Assembly (NCBI GenBank): GCA_036345935.2
Contig: JADWOT020000989.1
Location: 46,001 to 110,000, forward strand
DNA: 64,000 nt
Reading direction: 5' to 3'
DNA from: Taenia hydatigena
Lineage: Eukaryota > Platyhelminthes > Cestoda > Cyclophyllidea > Taeniidae
Below the pieces are notes generated by a model. That model ran no database searches, had not been told where the DNA came from, and saw only the letters and a program-made list of their open reading frames with translations. This document shows positions 47,713 through 60,240 of this stretch, one piece after another; the stretch's first letter is position 1, and each line of letters starts with the position of its first letter. A program made the position numbers and the translations under genes.

Positions 47713-50459
47713 ACCGGTTACGAGGATGAAGCCCTTCGCAATTGTAGCATAATTAAAGGCCCCGACTGTCAAATTGCTACGGTGCCAAAAACGTGGCTCT
47801 CCACTCAAACTATAGCATTTCGTGCTATGCAGCTGCACTGAGTGTGCATCAACAAAAAGCCAGGTAGCATGGGTACTATACTGCGCCGTATTCTGTTAAT
47901 TCCAGTTCATAATTAACTAAGAGTAGGAATCAAATTTTAGGTCACTTGCGTTCAGGTGAAGTCCAGTTTAATTACAGGACGCTTGATGACTTGGAGTGAG
48001 CACAATGTAATGCGAATGATCTCAATACGAAAACGAATAGCATAAGTACTTAGCTGCGTTCTGCAGCAGCATTGTGCAGAGACATCCGACGATGACCATT
48101 CTCTATCCCTTCTTCCACTTCCTTTCTGTAAACGTCCCATCTTCGTCTCTCACCCAACTATTATTCTGCACCATTTAGCTGAACAAATCAGCCGCAGTCA
48201 GCGCCAAGGTAACAGTTGGCCTAAATTGTACCTTTTCAAGCTAAATAGCCGCCAATTTTTTACTGAATTTATACCTCGCTGCCCTTGCTGCTACACAAAA
48301 CCACTTATAGAAGATGCCGTCAGAAGCCTACAGAAGGCGACATTAAGAGGCACCACGTTACACGTGCTACTAATCGAGTTGTACGTGCCAGATTGGAAGA
48401 GGTTAATCACACAAAAGGAAAGTGTCAGAGACGCTCTTATACGCCTTCTATCGTCTTCTATTATTCATTCTCCTTTGCAATGTCGCTCTCACCATTCAAT
48501 TATTCACCAGTGCCTCCCTTTCGCTTTGTTTTCTCCTTCTTTTGCCCTCCGCTTCCGTTGACTTCCTATCCATCTTTTCGTCACTCTCGACGTCCCACCC
48601 CGCCTCATCAGAGCCATCAGGGTGCCAAAAGAGATAAATGCAGTAGACATTAAGGGAAAGCTATGCCGTCAACCACATTCCTCCTTCCCTACTCTACCTG
48701 CTTTATTTTCTCCTTACTCTCACTTCATTCATCTCTTATCCGGTGCATATCACATGGAAAAAGACATCTATGCTCGGTCTCTTCGAGCATGCCATTGAAT
48801 AGAAAAAATCAAAATTCCACTCGCTGAGTCAAATCCTTCATATTATACTTGGTCATATGGCCAGTTGAGTGGATACGTTAGTCACTTCGGGAATAGATAA
48901 GAAAAAACGGTTAAGAATTTCGGCATGCTGCACTACGGCAATGTGCAGAGACATCTTACGATGCCCATTTTCAATCTTCTTTTCTCCTTCCGTAACCTCG
49001 TTTCTTCCACTTCTACAACTTCTCATCCCTTTGCCTCTATCTCAGACATTCCTTTGTCTTTTATGGCAGCAAATGCATCTCTTTACTTACCGAAGAACCT
49101 TGCATAAAGTTATTATCTTCAGTGATGCAAAGAAACGATTAATCAAAGGATAGGCTTAAGGATGTTTACCAGAAATGCCCTTCCTTCTTTAGGGTAAGTG
49201 GTCTGTTCCCTTAGTCATCTCATAACCTCCACGATGCTTACTGCGCTGTGCTTACTTTTCGTCTCTTACATGCATTTGCATTCGCCGAATAAGCAACAGC
49301 ACCAGAGGACCAACTGATGAACAGCAGCTTGCTCAGTGCTCATGTTCATCTACGGATGCATTGCAGCAGAGTTTGCATAACTAAGCTTTAACAGATATGG
49401 CTAGATTGGAATAGATCACAACAGACAAGATCAGATACCTGCAATAGTTTGTGACAGACGTGGATAAAATAAGAAAGAGGAGATTAGACAGAGCTATCCG
49501 ATCTATCTTGTATGCCTCATCCTCAGAGGAGCCTTATACGTTACCATTCAAGTCAACCCCACAACAAATTCGACGAAATGAGGCTTTTTATTTCCCTCTT
49601 GTAGACATCACGAATCAAGGTGCACACGTAAGAACTCGGTTTGATGAATTCTTTGAAGTGGGTGGAGAGGAGGCCTCTTGCCTACTTCTTTCTCATGTCA
49701 ATCTCCAGCGCATTATTTTTAAGTGTCGTTTTCGTCTCCTGCTGCGTTCAATATACTTCCAAGTGTTGCATCTTGCATCGTGACCTGCCGCGTGTACTCC
49801 ATGCATTCAACTCTACAATGCATCTACACTGAGATATTTCACCTTTGATTTCCACTTTAGTGACACAAGGACGTGTAGCTCCCCTACCCTTTTCGCGCTT
49901 CTCTCACCATCACCTCTCTTAAATCCAGCATAAATTCTCCCCTCTCTTCCTCTCCTCTTCCTACCTCACCAACTGCCGGCGTCCTCTTGACTAGGCCATT
50001 ATTAAATCAAGCAAAGAAACATAATCAGATTTGTTTAGCACAAGCTAGACTAAATCTGTCCAAACCACACTGTACTTAAAACCAAACGTCATTTTGCATA
50101 GCTTAGCTGAAATTGCCGAAAATCCCCAATTTTTGTGCTTCTTTTGGCTACTCTAGCCTGTTCTGCATAACGTTGCCTTAATCCTATCTCCTCCTCTTCC
50201 TCTTTTCCACTTTCCACATTCACCTTGCAGAGAGCCCCTCTACCTGAAGCTTCACAATTTCGAATAAGAACGTACGCTTGCCTCCTTAGTCCATCTGTGT
50301 CCTTTTCACTACATGTCTACGCCTGTCTGTCTATTTGTCTACTCGAGTCTGCATGTGTGTTATTGCCTATTTCAATCTCCCTCTTTTTTGAGAATCATCT
50401 TAACTGGTGCTGCGCGAAAACAGGCAAGAAAGTGCGTGTGTGTGTGTGGAATTAAGTGT
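47713..50459 (+). repeat. R4 (partial), R5 and R6, third forward copy
   Basis: R4 is represented only by 47740-48055, matching 36600-36860. R5-like segments lie at about 48055-48200 and 48900-49210 and R6 at about 49380-50455. The order equals that of the right arm but most of R4 is missing. A (GT) run at 50435-50448 closes the stretch. The frames at 48226-48653 and 49451-49783 are pyrimidine-driven or unsupported. Confidence 0.55.
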
Positions 50460-50559
50460 ATACGGATTTAAGGGCTTATTCGTTCCATCTTTCCCTTTAA
50501 GCTTGCTCATATAGACGACCAAATCGACAGTTCCATATTGAGCCTAGTAAGATCTTCTT

Positions 50560-51030
50560 TGGCCTTTAGTTGGATGGCCGGTCAGCTGCCCATTTGCTTT
50601 TAACTCCACACATCGCCAGTACTTTGCCACCCACCAACTCACTTCATTTAATTTAATCGTTTTTTTTCCTTCGACTTCCCTAATTCCAATTTTTCCTTCC
50701 TTTAGATTGAAGTGGACATCTCATGGTGGGAAGAGAGTAGCATTGAAACGCCTATGAGTTGCTTCTCACGGCGGTCGACTTTGAATCAGCAAATGCTAAA
50801 GAGAGGCAAGTCAAGCAATGTAGCACGTAAAACTGGTGCATACTTTCATGTCAATTGAAGGCAGTTTGCCCTCTTTGTCGCCAGTAATCCATATTGCCTG
50901 TGTAAGAGCTGCAAACGGCGAAAATGCAGTGCAAGCGGTAGTAAATAAAGGTGATACACCTGTCATTCGACGGCTGTATGACTCGCGACTGGAGAGCTGT
51001 AGTGCCTCATCCCTATGCTGAGATGAAACA
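50560..51030 (+). repeat. R2 interspersed repeat, copy 3 (truncated)
   Basis: Direct match to the first third of 3990-5342 and 46350-47712. It includes the CTTCCTTTAGATTGAAGTGG lead and GGTGGGAAGAG. The R2 frame is interrupted here by stops. It follows R6 directly, which gives the order R6-R2. Confidence 0.6.
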
Positions 51031-54000
51031 AAAGACGCTGACGGAGCGCCAACCTGATACGAGATCAGCCACGTGCTGGCTAAGTCCCTGCTTTCTCCTT
51101 TGTACTTCGAGAGACAAAAATGTGGAGAGGAGCAATCAAGAGTGAAGTTTGAACCTGCCCACATTTGCTACAGTTTACTACTAATGCATGGGAATTGAGA
51201 GGAAAACCAAGACAACAAATTACAGAATAGCAGTCACGATCAATGAAAGATGAAATAAGTTGAATATGAGCAAAGCAACGCATACGGGCTCTTTGAGGTA
51301 CCGCTGGTGGCTAAAACTTATTTGTTATTGTTTTGCGCAAAACATAAAGAGAGATTTTGAACGAGATCAAACGAGATAAAGTGGAACACAATGATGTAAG
51401 CGTAGTCTCTCACTATCCATTGCCATTGGAGGCTCTTTGTAGTTCGAATAGACTTAGAGTGGAAATATTTACCACGAGAACTGCCATAGGCAATCGCAGA
51501 CGGAAACTCCATTCTGAGTCTTTTCACAGCAATTTAATTGCGCTTCTTTAAGGAAGTGACTGAATACGAGTTCATTGTGTTGTGCTCCTGAACTCAAATC
51601 TGTCGCTCTTCCCATACTCAGTCGCAATGAGAGCGCAGGAAGTCACTCGACTGCCAACGCAGAGACACGAAGTCGCACAAAAGAATTTTGCCTGATGTTG
51701 ATGGCTCTTCACAAGAAAAGTTAATTTTCACGTGTTGGTGACGGCTGTGCGCCCGTCTAACAAGATCCTCATCATCAACTCGTTGAATGCTCAATTATGA
51801 AGGTCTGGTCAGTGTTTGAATAGGGAAAATCGTACAATCTCTCATTTCCTCTAATGTGGACCATCTCCAGACCACGCATTATTGCAATGCTGAGACAAGA
51901 GAATAAAGTAGTACAAATTTGAGCTACAACAACCGATACTTCTACTGCTTAATCTAGAGGCGGAAAGTCTGCCAAAATTATGCAAGGCAGCTCTCGTTAC
52001 CTGCTCATTAGAAACAGAATTGTTTGTGGGGCCAATTTGAACTTACTCCACACTAGTGATGACCACAGGGTGAGCAAGAGGAGACTGCGGAGCTTGCAAC
52101 GTCAAAATGCGCTGTTCCCACCACGCATTTTGTAGGGGTAGGTGCGAGACTTTGTAACCTCATCTGCTGAATAAGGAAAATTTGTCAGAAGACCTGCCGA
52201 CGAAGGAATGGTCCACCTGTTCATAGGGTCACTTGTTTTGACTGCGTCAAAAAGATTTTGTCAATGCTTTCAACAGGGAAAAAATAAAATTTTCAATTAA
52301 TTCCTGATTGACGTAAAATGCGGCCTGTGAAATAGAGAAACCAAGTTTATGTGATTGGGTTCAACTAAGAGATAAGTCACTGATATACTTTAAGATTTCG
52401 CTTCCTATGTAACACAGGTATTAAAACGCCAAATCGTGTGTGTCTGTGGGGTCTTCTGCTATTCAATCGATCCATTTGGCCGAACAATGCTACTTCAATT
52501 TCACGCTAAGTTACCAGTAGCCTGCCACTTAGCAAAGTGTTTTGCAATCTAACTATTACACGCCGTTGCTTTGCAAGTAGAAACAATACATTCGCCAAAT
52601 TCACAGGTAATTGCTTTCATTTATTTGTCTAAGGTGTTAAGACTCCTACTCTGTGGTTCTCTTGGGAAGTTTCGTTCCTGAGACAAATCAGTAGATCCTG
52701 CTGTCACCTCCTCAGCACGTCAGCACTACACCTCCTTCCTTAAAATTATGATTTACCTTGTCTTACTTTTGAGTGTTGACAAAGTTTTGCATCTGCTACA
52801 TGCTGATGTTCCCCATACAACGAGGTGAAAATCACAAAAGTCAAGCAACCAAGCATTCCATGCCTATCGATTCCTTTTATTTTTAGCTTAGCGAACAGTC
52901 TCGCTCAGCACATCATCATGCCTGCAAGTTCACCATCCAAACGAATTGGAAATGAAGGCTAGAAAGCGTTACAAGAGTATGATATTGACCTTAAGGTCAA
53001 ACGCCGTCCTTGGCTTTTTTTACTGATTTTGGTGTGCAATCTCCTCCCTAATGGCCTTCGTGCTCAAGCAAGAGTAATAAGTTTGAGCACCTTATGCACC
53101 ATAATGCAGTGATAATGCCTAGAGTCCGTGGTTATCTATATGGGTTCGTCAGCCAACGCTGGTAGCAGACACGCATTCCTCCATGTAGCGTGGAAAAAGC
53201 GCTGGCGCATCTCATCAGTGACTGCGCTAGTCGACGAGTAATCTTGTAGCATTTGGCTTTGGAGAACGCAATCTGGCTGGCATAGGGAACATCTATTTGG
53301 TGCATTTTAGTGAAAGACTTGGAGCAGTCATTGAGTGGTTGGTCCCACTAACGTCGCATAAGTTGGAACAGCAACGTCAGACCCGTTGAACAATTATTTC
53401 AATAAATTGATTGAGTTGCAGACTTTAGGAGTGAATAAGTGATCGATAATCTGTTAGCTCCATCGTCGTACCCGAGTCTTATCCGAGTGATCAAGGATTC
53501 CGTTGGATGCTTCATAGAAGGTCCCCTCTAAATAACAACTCAAAGAAGGTAAGCACAAAGTGAGAAAAATGAACTAGCCAATGAAAAACCAAGTGGCTAG
53601 CCCGTAACGAAGGTAATGAAGTCGTAATGCAGACTAAAATTGTTGGCCATTGCAAGGGAATCAGAGTCGTGCAGTCGATCTTTCAAAAGAAGCCCAACCT
53701 GCTTCCTAATTAGGCCAAATTTTAAGCAGGATGATTGCGGTCCTATGAGATAAACACACTAACTACTATTTATTTATTAAAGTCTGCTTAACAAAATTTT
53801 AACGAGTTTCGTCTTTAATAAGCATAGTAAAGCTGCCTTACTTTATGTGGTGGTAAAAAGAGCAACTAATCACCAATAAGAGACTGAATTGACATTGATT
53901 ATTGAAATTGAGAGGGAAAATCTGGCCCCTAAATTGGCTAGAGAATTTTAGCTAGGCTACTCGGAATTCAAAGCGGAGCTTCAAATGCACTGCGGATGCG

Positions 54001-55855
54001 TCCTCATCGTTTGCAACTCCATAGCTATCCCGAAAGATTAGGATTGAGGAAGAAACGAGGGACAGGGGACATAATGGGCAGGAAATGCCAGATAGAGGAG
54101 GAGGGGAAAAGAATAGAGTTTAAGAATTTACTGCGGATCGAAACATTTAATTGCATCCTAGCCATAAACAAAGACATATTTGCATGGGTTTGAGCTTTAT
54201 CATCCACTCATATAAGCATGCGGGTTTTTGCAGCTCAACTTGCCCTGAAGTCCAATCGATCGATATGTGGATCGATAGACCACCCAAATGATAAGAGAAA
54301 TGCACTGACTGCATAGCATGCGGTCTTATCGATTCACTGACCTATGCACAGACTCGTGCGTTTGAATCAGCAACGAGGCGTTGGAAGGGAAGGGTGCAGA
54401 CGACCTGGATATAGGCAATCCACCCACCCACTTGCCCACCCGATTCCATTGAGGGCGCTGCTTTGAAGACCTCTTTCTGACGCATATGGATTGCGCACCT
54501 TCTTTAAAAAAGGATCACTGAACTGCTGCGAAAGAGAAGGCTTATAAACCATAGGGTCCTTCTTTGCAAAAAAAAGTGTTGCAGCTGCATCAATAAGAGT
54601 TAGTGACAGTTCACGTCCATTTAACCACCACCACCGCAGTTGTGCTCGTTTTTAATCCATGCGTTACTCATGGTCCCAAAGCACCAACCCCTTGTCAGTG
54701 ACTTGAGCAGACCAGTAAATGGTTGCGCTCTAATGGGAGAATAGCATCACTCTCGAGGCACTCACGTAGTGGCACAGTTTTGAGGTGCTACCGCTACTAC
54801 ACCACCAACGTAGAGCCTATTAATTTCCGACGACCGAGTACAACACTTTATAGCAGAGAGATCGAATTCTTACAAGAAACATCGGTACCAATAAGGCAAT
54901 ATTCCAAAATTGAAATAAAAAATCCTTCAAATGCAAAAATTTATGTTCAATAAGAAATGCGTAGTCAATGTAAAAATGCTTTAAACAAAGTACTGGACGA
55001 TAGTTTTTTCATTCTCTTTATAATGCACTCTAAAACTTGTGCTTGCATTTCATTTGCAAATAAAAATGCACAACAACAGCAGCAATAAAATACCAAAATG
55101 CTTAAATCAGGCCAGCAAAGTAGCATCCATTCACAAAATTTGCGGCCGGAAACTCGCGAATCGAAGGGCTGACCTGACACTTCCCCTTGTGAAATCATTC
55201 TATATCATTTTTTGTGCATCCTCGACAAGCCTTTCGTGGTAATGATGTGGTATGCATAGGAATTTAGCGAATAGCACCTAAGTTTCAGTAAATCCTTGCT
55301 AATGAAGGCCAATGGCAACACCTAGGAGAGCAGCAGCAGAAACACTGCGGCTACAACTGCATTACCAAGATAGTCGCGTTATCTTTGGTTTTGTTGATTT
55401 AACGGGTCAACTCCTGCTCCAAAAGTAGAATAGGCAATTAGCCTTCATCAGCTATTGTGTTTGCACCGTAACTTACCACCTTGCTAGCCTTGGGTCGGTG
55501 CTGAATAGCACACGTCACACATAAACGCTAGGTAACATCATGCATGATTCCGGTCAGGGTCGTAAAAACCGTTTATTACTTGTCCGAGGGCTTTCTGAAA
55601 GACGGCTGACACCAGGCATTTAACGCGTTTTTATAAGTTTTAGCAAAGAACTTAGGCAATGCATGCTGCATCCGATTTGACAAAAGTAGGGTCACATTAT
55701 TATTATTATTTATTTTAATTTTTCGAACAGAAACTTATCATTAATTTGCTTTGCGTCTGATTATACTTTATATTATTAAAAATACGCACTTCTTATTTTA
55801 AATGAATGGGGAAACAGGGTTCTTAATTTTTTCGAATTTAACTCTTACTTTTAGC
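51031..55855. other. Long stretch with no supported gene
   Basis: Few frames exceed 65 codons and none has a recognisable domain. Frames at 53996-54193 (Lys/Arg/Glu-rich) and 54723-54953 have no splice support. An (ATT) run lies at 55695-55714 within an A+T-rich tract just upstream of the Gypsy LTR. Diverged repeats are likely but I could not match them. Confidence 0.35.
55695..55714. repeat. (ATT)n microsatellite
   Basis: Runs of ATT in an A+T-rich tract about 140 bases upstream of the Gypsy LTR. Confidence 0.85.
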
Positions 55856-56016
55856 TGTAATACTCATGTTCTTTAAGTGTGTTTTGTAGGCCAGAGGCGA
55901 AAGGACAATTTTAGCCTTGTCGTGGAGCGCCGCGATCGCTCTCCAGAGGTCGACTCACGCTCGTCTTAGGCTTTCCGACATTATTGTCGTGATTTGTCCC
56001 TCAGCCTATAACAAAG
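55856..56016 (+). repeat. 5' LTR and leader of the Gypsy element
   Basis: It matches 59797-59965 with about one change in three bases. Similarity does not stop before the gag ATG at 56017, so the LTR 3' end and the primer-binding site cannot be fixed from this pair. Confidence 0.6.
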
Positions 56017-56640
56017 ATGTCCAGAAGCAACCAGCCCTCGAATAGTAAGAGTGAAGTAAAGGAAGAGAAGAAAAGGGAAGAGGTTTCTACACAGGTGGCA
56101 GTGTTGGAGGGCTTTCCCAACTTCAAAGAAGGAATGAACTTTGGAGACTGGATGAAAACCGTGAGGTCCAATATCCACTTATATCCTCAACGGCAGAGGA
56201 TCCCGCTCATCCTCCGTGCTGTTCCGCAAGAGCTTTTCTCGGCGGCGATAGACGCAGGGGTCTCTCCTGACTCCGACATTGACCATTGCTGCAAGACGCT
56301 GAATCAACTTGTCATTGACCAGCAAGAGCAGTCGCTGGCTAGAGATTTTTTTCGCCGCAACCAAAAGCCAGGCGAAAACGACAAGGACTATGCTGAAGCT
56401 CTGCAACTCCTAGCCAAACGGGCCTTCAGAGGCTGCCCACCAAACAGGGTGACTAACTGGGTGGCCGTTCAATTCAGAGCCGGAGTCCGACCACCAACCA
56501 TCGCGGTGAAGCTTCACGCCATGAGAACCAACGATCTCAGTCAGTTGGTGGAGGCAGCGACTAGGAAACGACAGGAACTCCTCCTAACACAGACATCTCA
56601 GACGTCCAATCGCTGGCCGAACCCCACACGTCCACGTTGT
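56017..56640 (+). pseudogene. gag: Gypsy gag (capsid) relic
   Basis: The frame opens with ATG at 56017 and stays open. After a charged N-terminus (KEEKKREE) come NFGDWMKTVRS, a helix-rich capsid body, and FFRRNQKPGENDKDYAEAL, the hallmark segment of Gypsy capsids (F-x5-PGE-x5-Y). The capsid part ends near RKRQELLL at about 56583. No CCHC zinc knuckle follows; the frame runs straight into the protease remnant. This part is unbroken and is the best-preserved portion of the element. Confidence 0.8.
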
Positions 56641-57080
56641 ACCCTGTCGCGCCGTGCCCCACGAGCAGGTGAGCCATACTATTCCTCATCCTGCTTGTCC
56701 CCATATGGTTCGCTCCCATTTATGCGAGTCTGTGGCAAGCTAGAAGGATATCCTTGCAGTTTCCTCCTTGGCTCAAATGCAGCTAGGTTATTAGTGAATC
56801 TGTAAGCTTTCCGAAATTTATGTAGCAAGTTTTGCACGGGTTCTCTATCTACAAAACTTCTCTCAGCGGAAGGGAGGAAGATGAAGTAAGAAAAAGAGAC
56901 GTCGTTATTAGTCTTAATGGGGAAAGAAAAATAAACAAGGCAATTTATCATATGTCCAGAATTAGTGTGGGACGTAATACTTGGCGTTTACTTCCTTCGT
57001 AACACCAAAGCGGTCTTAAGTTCTGCTGAAGGCACCTTTGCGACCTGGCACACGGAATCTCTAGTGCTAGTAACCGATCC
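56641..57080 (+). pseudogene. Gypsy protease remnant with lost active site
   Basis: Still in the gag frame, GKLEGYPCSFLLGSNAARLL (about 56733-56792) corresponds to the aspartic protease segment that normally reads FLLDTGA. The catalytic Asp-Thr-Gly is Gly-Ser-Asn here, so activity is lost. The frame stops at 56805. The rest, to about 57080, is noncoding or too decayed to read. Confidence 0.6.
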
Positions 57081-57950
57081 TGATCTCATGGCAGGGAGCG
57101 AAACTCGGACGAACAAACGTTGTCAAACGTCATAGACATCGGTGAAGCCAGACCCATTGGGCAATCACCCAGATGCATACCACCGTCTCTCATGGAAGAA
57201 GTGTACCGTCTGGTAGAGGAGATGATCAAGGATGCGATCATAAATCCACTCAAGTCACCATGTGCCACCCCAATCGCAATGATAAAGAAAAGCAACCGTA
57301 GTCAACGGCTGTGTATCGATTACAGAAAGTTAAATGCCGTATCAAGAAGAGCGCGTTCCCTTTACCTCATGGTAACGACTCCTTGAATTCCCTACATGGA
57401 TCAAAATGGCTCTCCACACTAGCCTTAAAATTCGGATACTGGCAAGCAGAAGTAGCTGAAAACATAGAGGGAAGACGGCCTTTATAGTGCCCTAGGGGCT
57501 TTATGAGTCCCAGACAATGCCGTTTGGACTCCGTAACGCCGCAGTCACCTTCCAGTGCCTGATGCAGACAGCACTGATTGAGCTTTTTTCCGAAACATTG
57601 CATAATCTACCTTGATGACGTCCTTGTTTTGGTAGAGGCATTCACGAACATAGCGCCAATCTTAATCTGGTCCTGGACCGTCTGCAGGATGCAGGTTTGA
57701 CCTTAAAATCCAAAGAAGTGCCATAATCCTCGTCGTTTAGTCACTTTCTTGGATCATACAGCCTCTGCAAATGGAATAACAGTCACCGAAGACCGTACAA
57801 AACAAGTGAGAGCTTGGCCAACAGCAACCAATCGGACAGAACTTTGCAGCTTCCTCGGCTTTGCAAACTACCATAGGTGTCTCGTTAAACGCTTTGCAAG
57901 GGACGCCAGTTCCCTACACTAGCTAACCGAGAGGCAGGCGGAAAGAATTT
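57081..57950 (+). pseudogene. Gypsy reverse-transcriptase relic
   Basis: The segment 57120-57386 encodes the fingers region (ARPIGQSPRCIPPSLMEEV, then RLCIDYRKLNAV). Shifted frames then give KFGYWQAEVAE, MPFGLRNA (near 57520) and the active-site box IIYLDDVLV, with YLDD at 57608-57619 intact. FLGFANYH follows near 57860. There are stops around 57410, 57485 and 57700 and at least two frameshifts. Confidence 0.75.
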
Positions 57951-58420
57951 CAAGTGGGAGAACAAACATGATGAAGCTTTCCAAGAACTAAAGCAAGGGT
58001 TCTGCTCCGCTCTGATTCTGGCTTTTTACTAGGCATGGATGCCAGTGACGTGGCTGTGGGTGGTGTACTTTCACAAAGAGACAAAGAAGGCAGAAAACAC
58101 GTCATTGCCTACGCCAGTGCTAGATTCAACAAAAAATGCGGCAGAAGAGTGCGGAGGAACGTGAACTGTTTGCCACCTACACAATATTTCGACACTTTAA
58201 GAACTACCTGATAGGGAGATGGCTCATAGTGAAACAAACCATCAGGCACTGACCTGGTCAAAGACAATGAGGGAGATCGACCGTTCGATAGCACGCTGGT
58301 ACGAAGAACTGCAACAATATAACTGTACAGTGCAGTACAGAAAAAGGAACTCGCATGGCAACGCAAATGCATTAATCCGCAGACCTCTCTTAGCAGAAAG
58401 GGATTGTCATGTAGTCAGTA
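57951..58420 (+). pseudogene. Gypsy RNase H relic
   Basis: AFQELKQGFCSA is followed by MDASDVAVGGVLSQR (from about 58034), where the first catalytic Asp of the domain stands in MDASD. After a frame change the frame at 58219 gives HQALTWSKTMREIDRSIARW and NANALIRRPL. The usual ADALSRRP motif is altered to NALIRRP. Broken by stops near 58029 and by frameshifts. Confidence 0.7.
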
Positions 58421-59700
58421 TTCTGTTTTCTGACAGGTGGCTGGTATACGAGAGATTTCTGGCATCCTCGTTTAAGCCCACTGCGGAAGAGATGAAATCG
58501 TCCGGCAAGGCGGTTAGGCAAATATGGCAACAATGGTCCAAACTCTCCCTGGAAGATGAGGTCTTGTGGTACCAGGAAGATGTCACGTCTCTTAAGCGTC
58601 TGATTGTTCCAGGTTCCCTGATATAAACAGTCCTTCAAGTGTCACACGAACAATTGGGCTCTGTGGGCGAAAAAAGATGTGGAAGACATCGATCAAACGG
58701 TAGTGGTGCTCCTCTCCCTCCTCAGACGTGCATGACTTTTGCCGAACCTGCATTACTTGCAGCAGTTTTAAGAACCCTCATTCCACAGCAGTCACACCCC
58801 TGCAACCTGTGCCTACAGGGTTCCCGGGCATATGAGTAGGTATAGAAATTATGGGTCCTCTGCCACTTACCGAGAGGCGAGAACTGTCTATCTTAGTTAT
58901 GGTTGACTACTTCACGGAAGTAGGCGAAGCAGAACCCATGAAGTCGCAAGGCGCTGAGACTGGCGCGTCACTCTTCTTCAATCGTTGGATATGTCAACAC
59001 GGAGTGCCTGAATCAGTCCGTAGCGATCAAGTTCTTAGTTCTAAAAGTAGACTCTTTGCTGAACTATGTAAGACCCTTTAAATTGCAAAGATGCGCACGA
59101 CACCTGGGCAACCTCAGGGCAATGGACAAGTAGAAAGAAATAACTGGACCCTGATGGGACTACTAAAGGCTTTTGTTAAGGAGACACGACCTGAAGATTG
59201 GGATTTAAGCCTAGGACGCGCTCCTCTCGCCTATAGGGCTATAGTCCACGCCTTAACCGGTGTTTTCCCGTTCAAGATGCTCGCAGGCCGCGAAATGAGA
59301 GTTCCCTCCGATGCATTCCTACCGAGTAAGGAAGTGGATACCGACAATGCTCCGGATTACGTACTACGCCTAAAAGAATGGATGAGAAAGGCGTTTCATC
59401 TTGCGCGGCGACACCTAAAAATGTCTCATACTAGAGCAAATAAATGTCATGACAAGCACAGTCGACTCAGCGTCTATCATGAGGGCGGTCTTGTTCAAGT
59501 ACGTGAATCGATTCCTACGCCTGGAATGCATCGCAAAATTTTATGACCCTTAAAGTAAAAACACCCTTTCGTGTAGTAAAAGTTATCTCGCTCACGAACT
59601 ACCTCGTCCGGAATGCACAACTCCGTACCCAGCCAATAACCATTCATCACAGTAGGGTCCGAACTCACAAATTTGCCCTTAGTCGGATACGGGGATAAAA
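58421..59700 (+). pseudogene. Gypsy integrase relic
   Basis: A degenerate HHCC zinc-binding segment spans about 58630-58830. The core follows at 58851: MVDYFTEV carries the first catalytic Asp, ESVRSDQ the second, and GNGQVERN the catalytic Glu, so the D,D,E triad is still present. A single stop at 59079-59081 splits an otherwise continuous frame (58851-59546). The C-terminal part, FRVVKVISLTNYLVRNAQL (about 59567-59625), continues after a frameshift. Confidence 0.75.
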
Positions 59701-59796
59701 CCTATGTTGTTGTGAAAGAAAGAAAGCCATCCGACAGCATAATTAAAGCGAGCCAACGAGAGTAGCACCGGGACGGTGCTCAAAAGGTGAGGGAGC
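59701..59796 (+). other. Gypsy 3' noncoding segment with polypurine tract
   Basis: A short noncoding stretch contains GAAAGAAAGAAAG (about 59716-59728) and ends in AAAAGGTGAGGGAG directly before the LTR TGTG. The second tract is well placed to prime plus-strand synthesis. Confidence 0.5.
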
Positions 59797-60045
59797 TGTG
59801 CAATACTAGTGTTCTTTAAATATGCTTTGCAGGCCGAAGGCGAGAGAACAACTCAAACCTGGTCGCAAGACACCGTGGCCGCTACTCAGAGGCTGACGCA
59901 TCCCCGTTTTGACCTCTTCTACGGTATCACTCCATACCTTCTCCCCTGAACTATAATAAAGATATCAAAGAATACTAAGACTTCAAATAGTAAGGGTGGG
60001 AGAAGGGAAGAGGAAGAACCTTTTACAACTGCTGGAGTACTTTAC
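59797..60045 (+). repeat. Second Gypsy LTR plus the start of gag
   Basis: It matches 55856-56125, covering not only the LTR but also the first roughly 30 gag codons (CAAATAGTAAGGGTG corresponds to CGAATAGTAAGAGTG). The would-be gag ATG reads ATA. An AATAAA lies at 59955-59960. It stops abruptly where R8 copy 2 starts. This is best explained as a truncated second element in head-to-tail order. Confidence 0.6.
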
Positions 60046-60240
60046 TTTTTTGAACTGCCGATTTTGGTCAGGGTTACAGAAGTGGCTATAGGATCCTAGC
60101 TGCGTAAGCTGGCCTCCAGACATTCCAGCAGCTCATTTCCCTCTGCCTCTTGAGCATATATATGTTTGCCCTAGTATTCCGCCTTCTGTGGCCTTCAAGT
60201 AAGACTCGAGACGCTACAATTACAACAACAAAATAAGAGT
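60046..60240 (+). repeat. R8 repeat, copy 2
   Basis: Direct match to 43148-43315, inserted at or joined to the end of the truncated Gypsy fragment. Confidence 0.6.

Larger units (their letters stand above)
55856..59796 (+). mobile_element. Decayed Ty3/Gypsy LTR retrotransposon
   Basis: The element begins at TGTAATACT (55856) in the 5' LTR and runs through gag, protease, reverse transcriptase, RNase H and integrase, the order that defines Ty3/Gypsy. It ends at a purine-rich stretch AAAAGGTGAGGGAG (about 59782-59795), a plausible polypurine tract, just before the next TGTG. At about 3.9 kb it is shorter than the usual 5-6 kb. Part of the loss is around the nucleocapsid zinc knuckle and protease. 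Several stops and frame changes make it non-autonomous. Confidence 0.85.
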
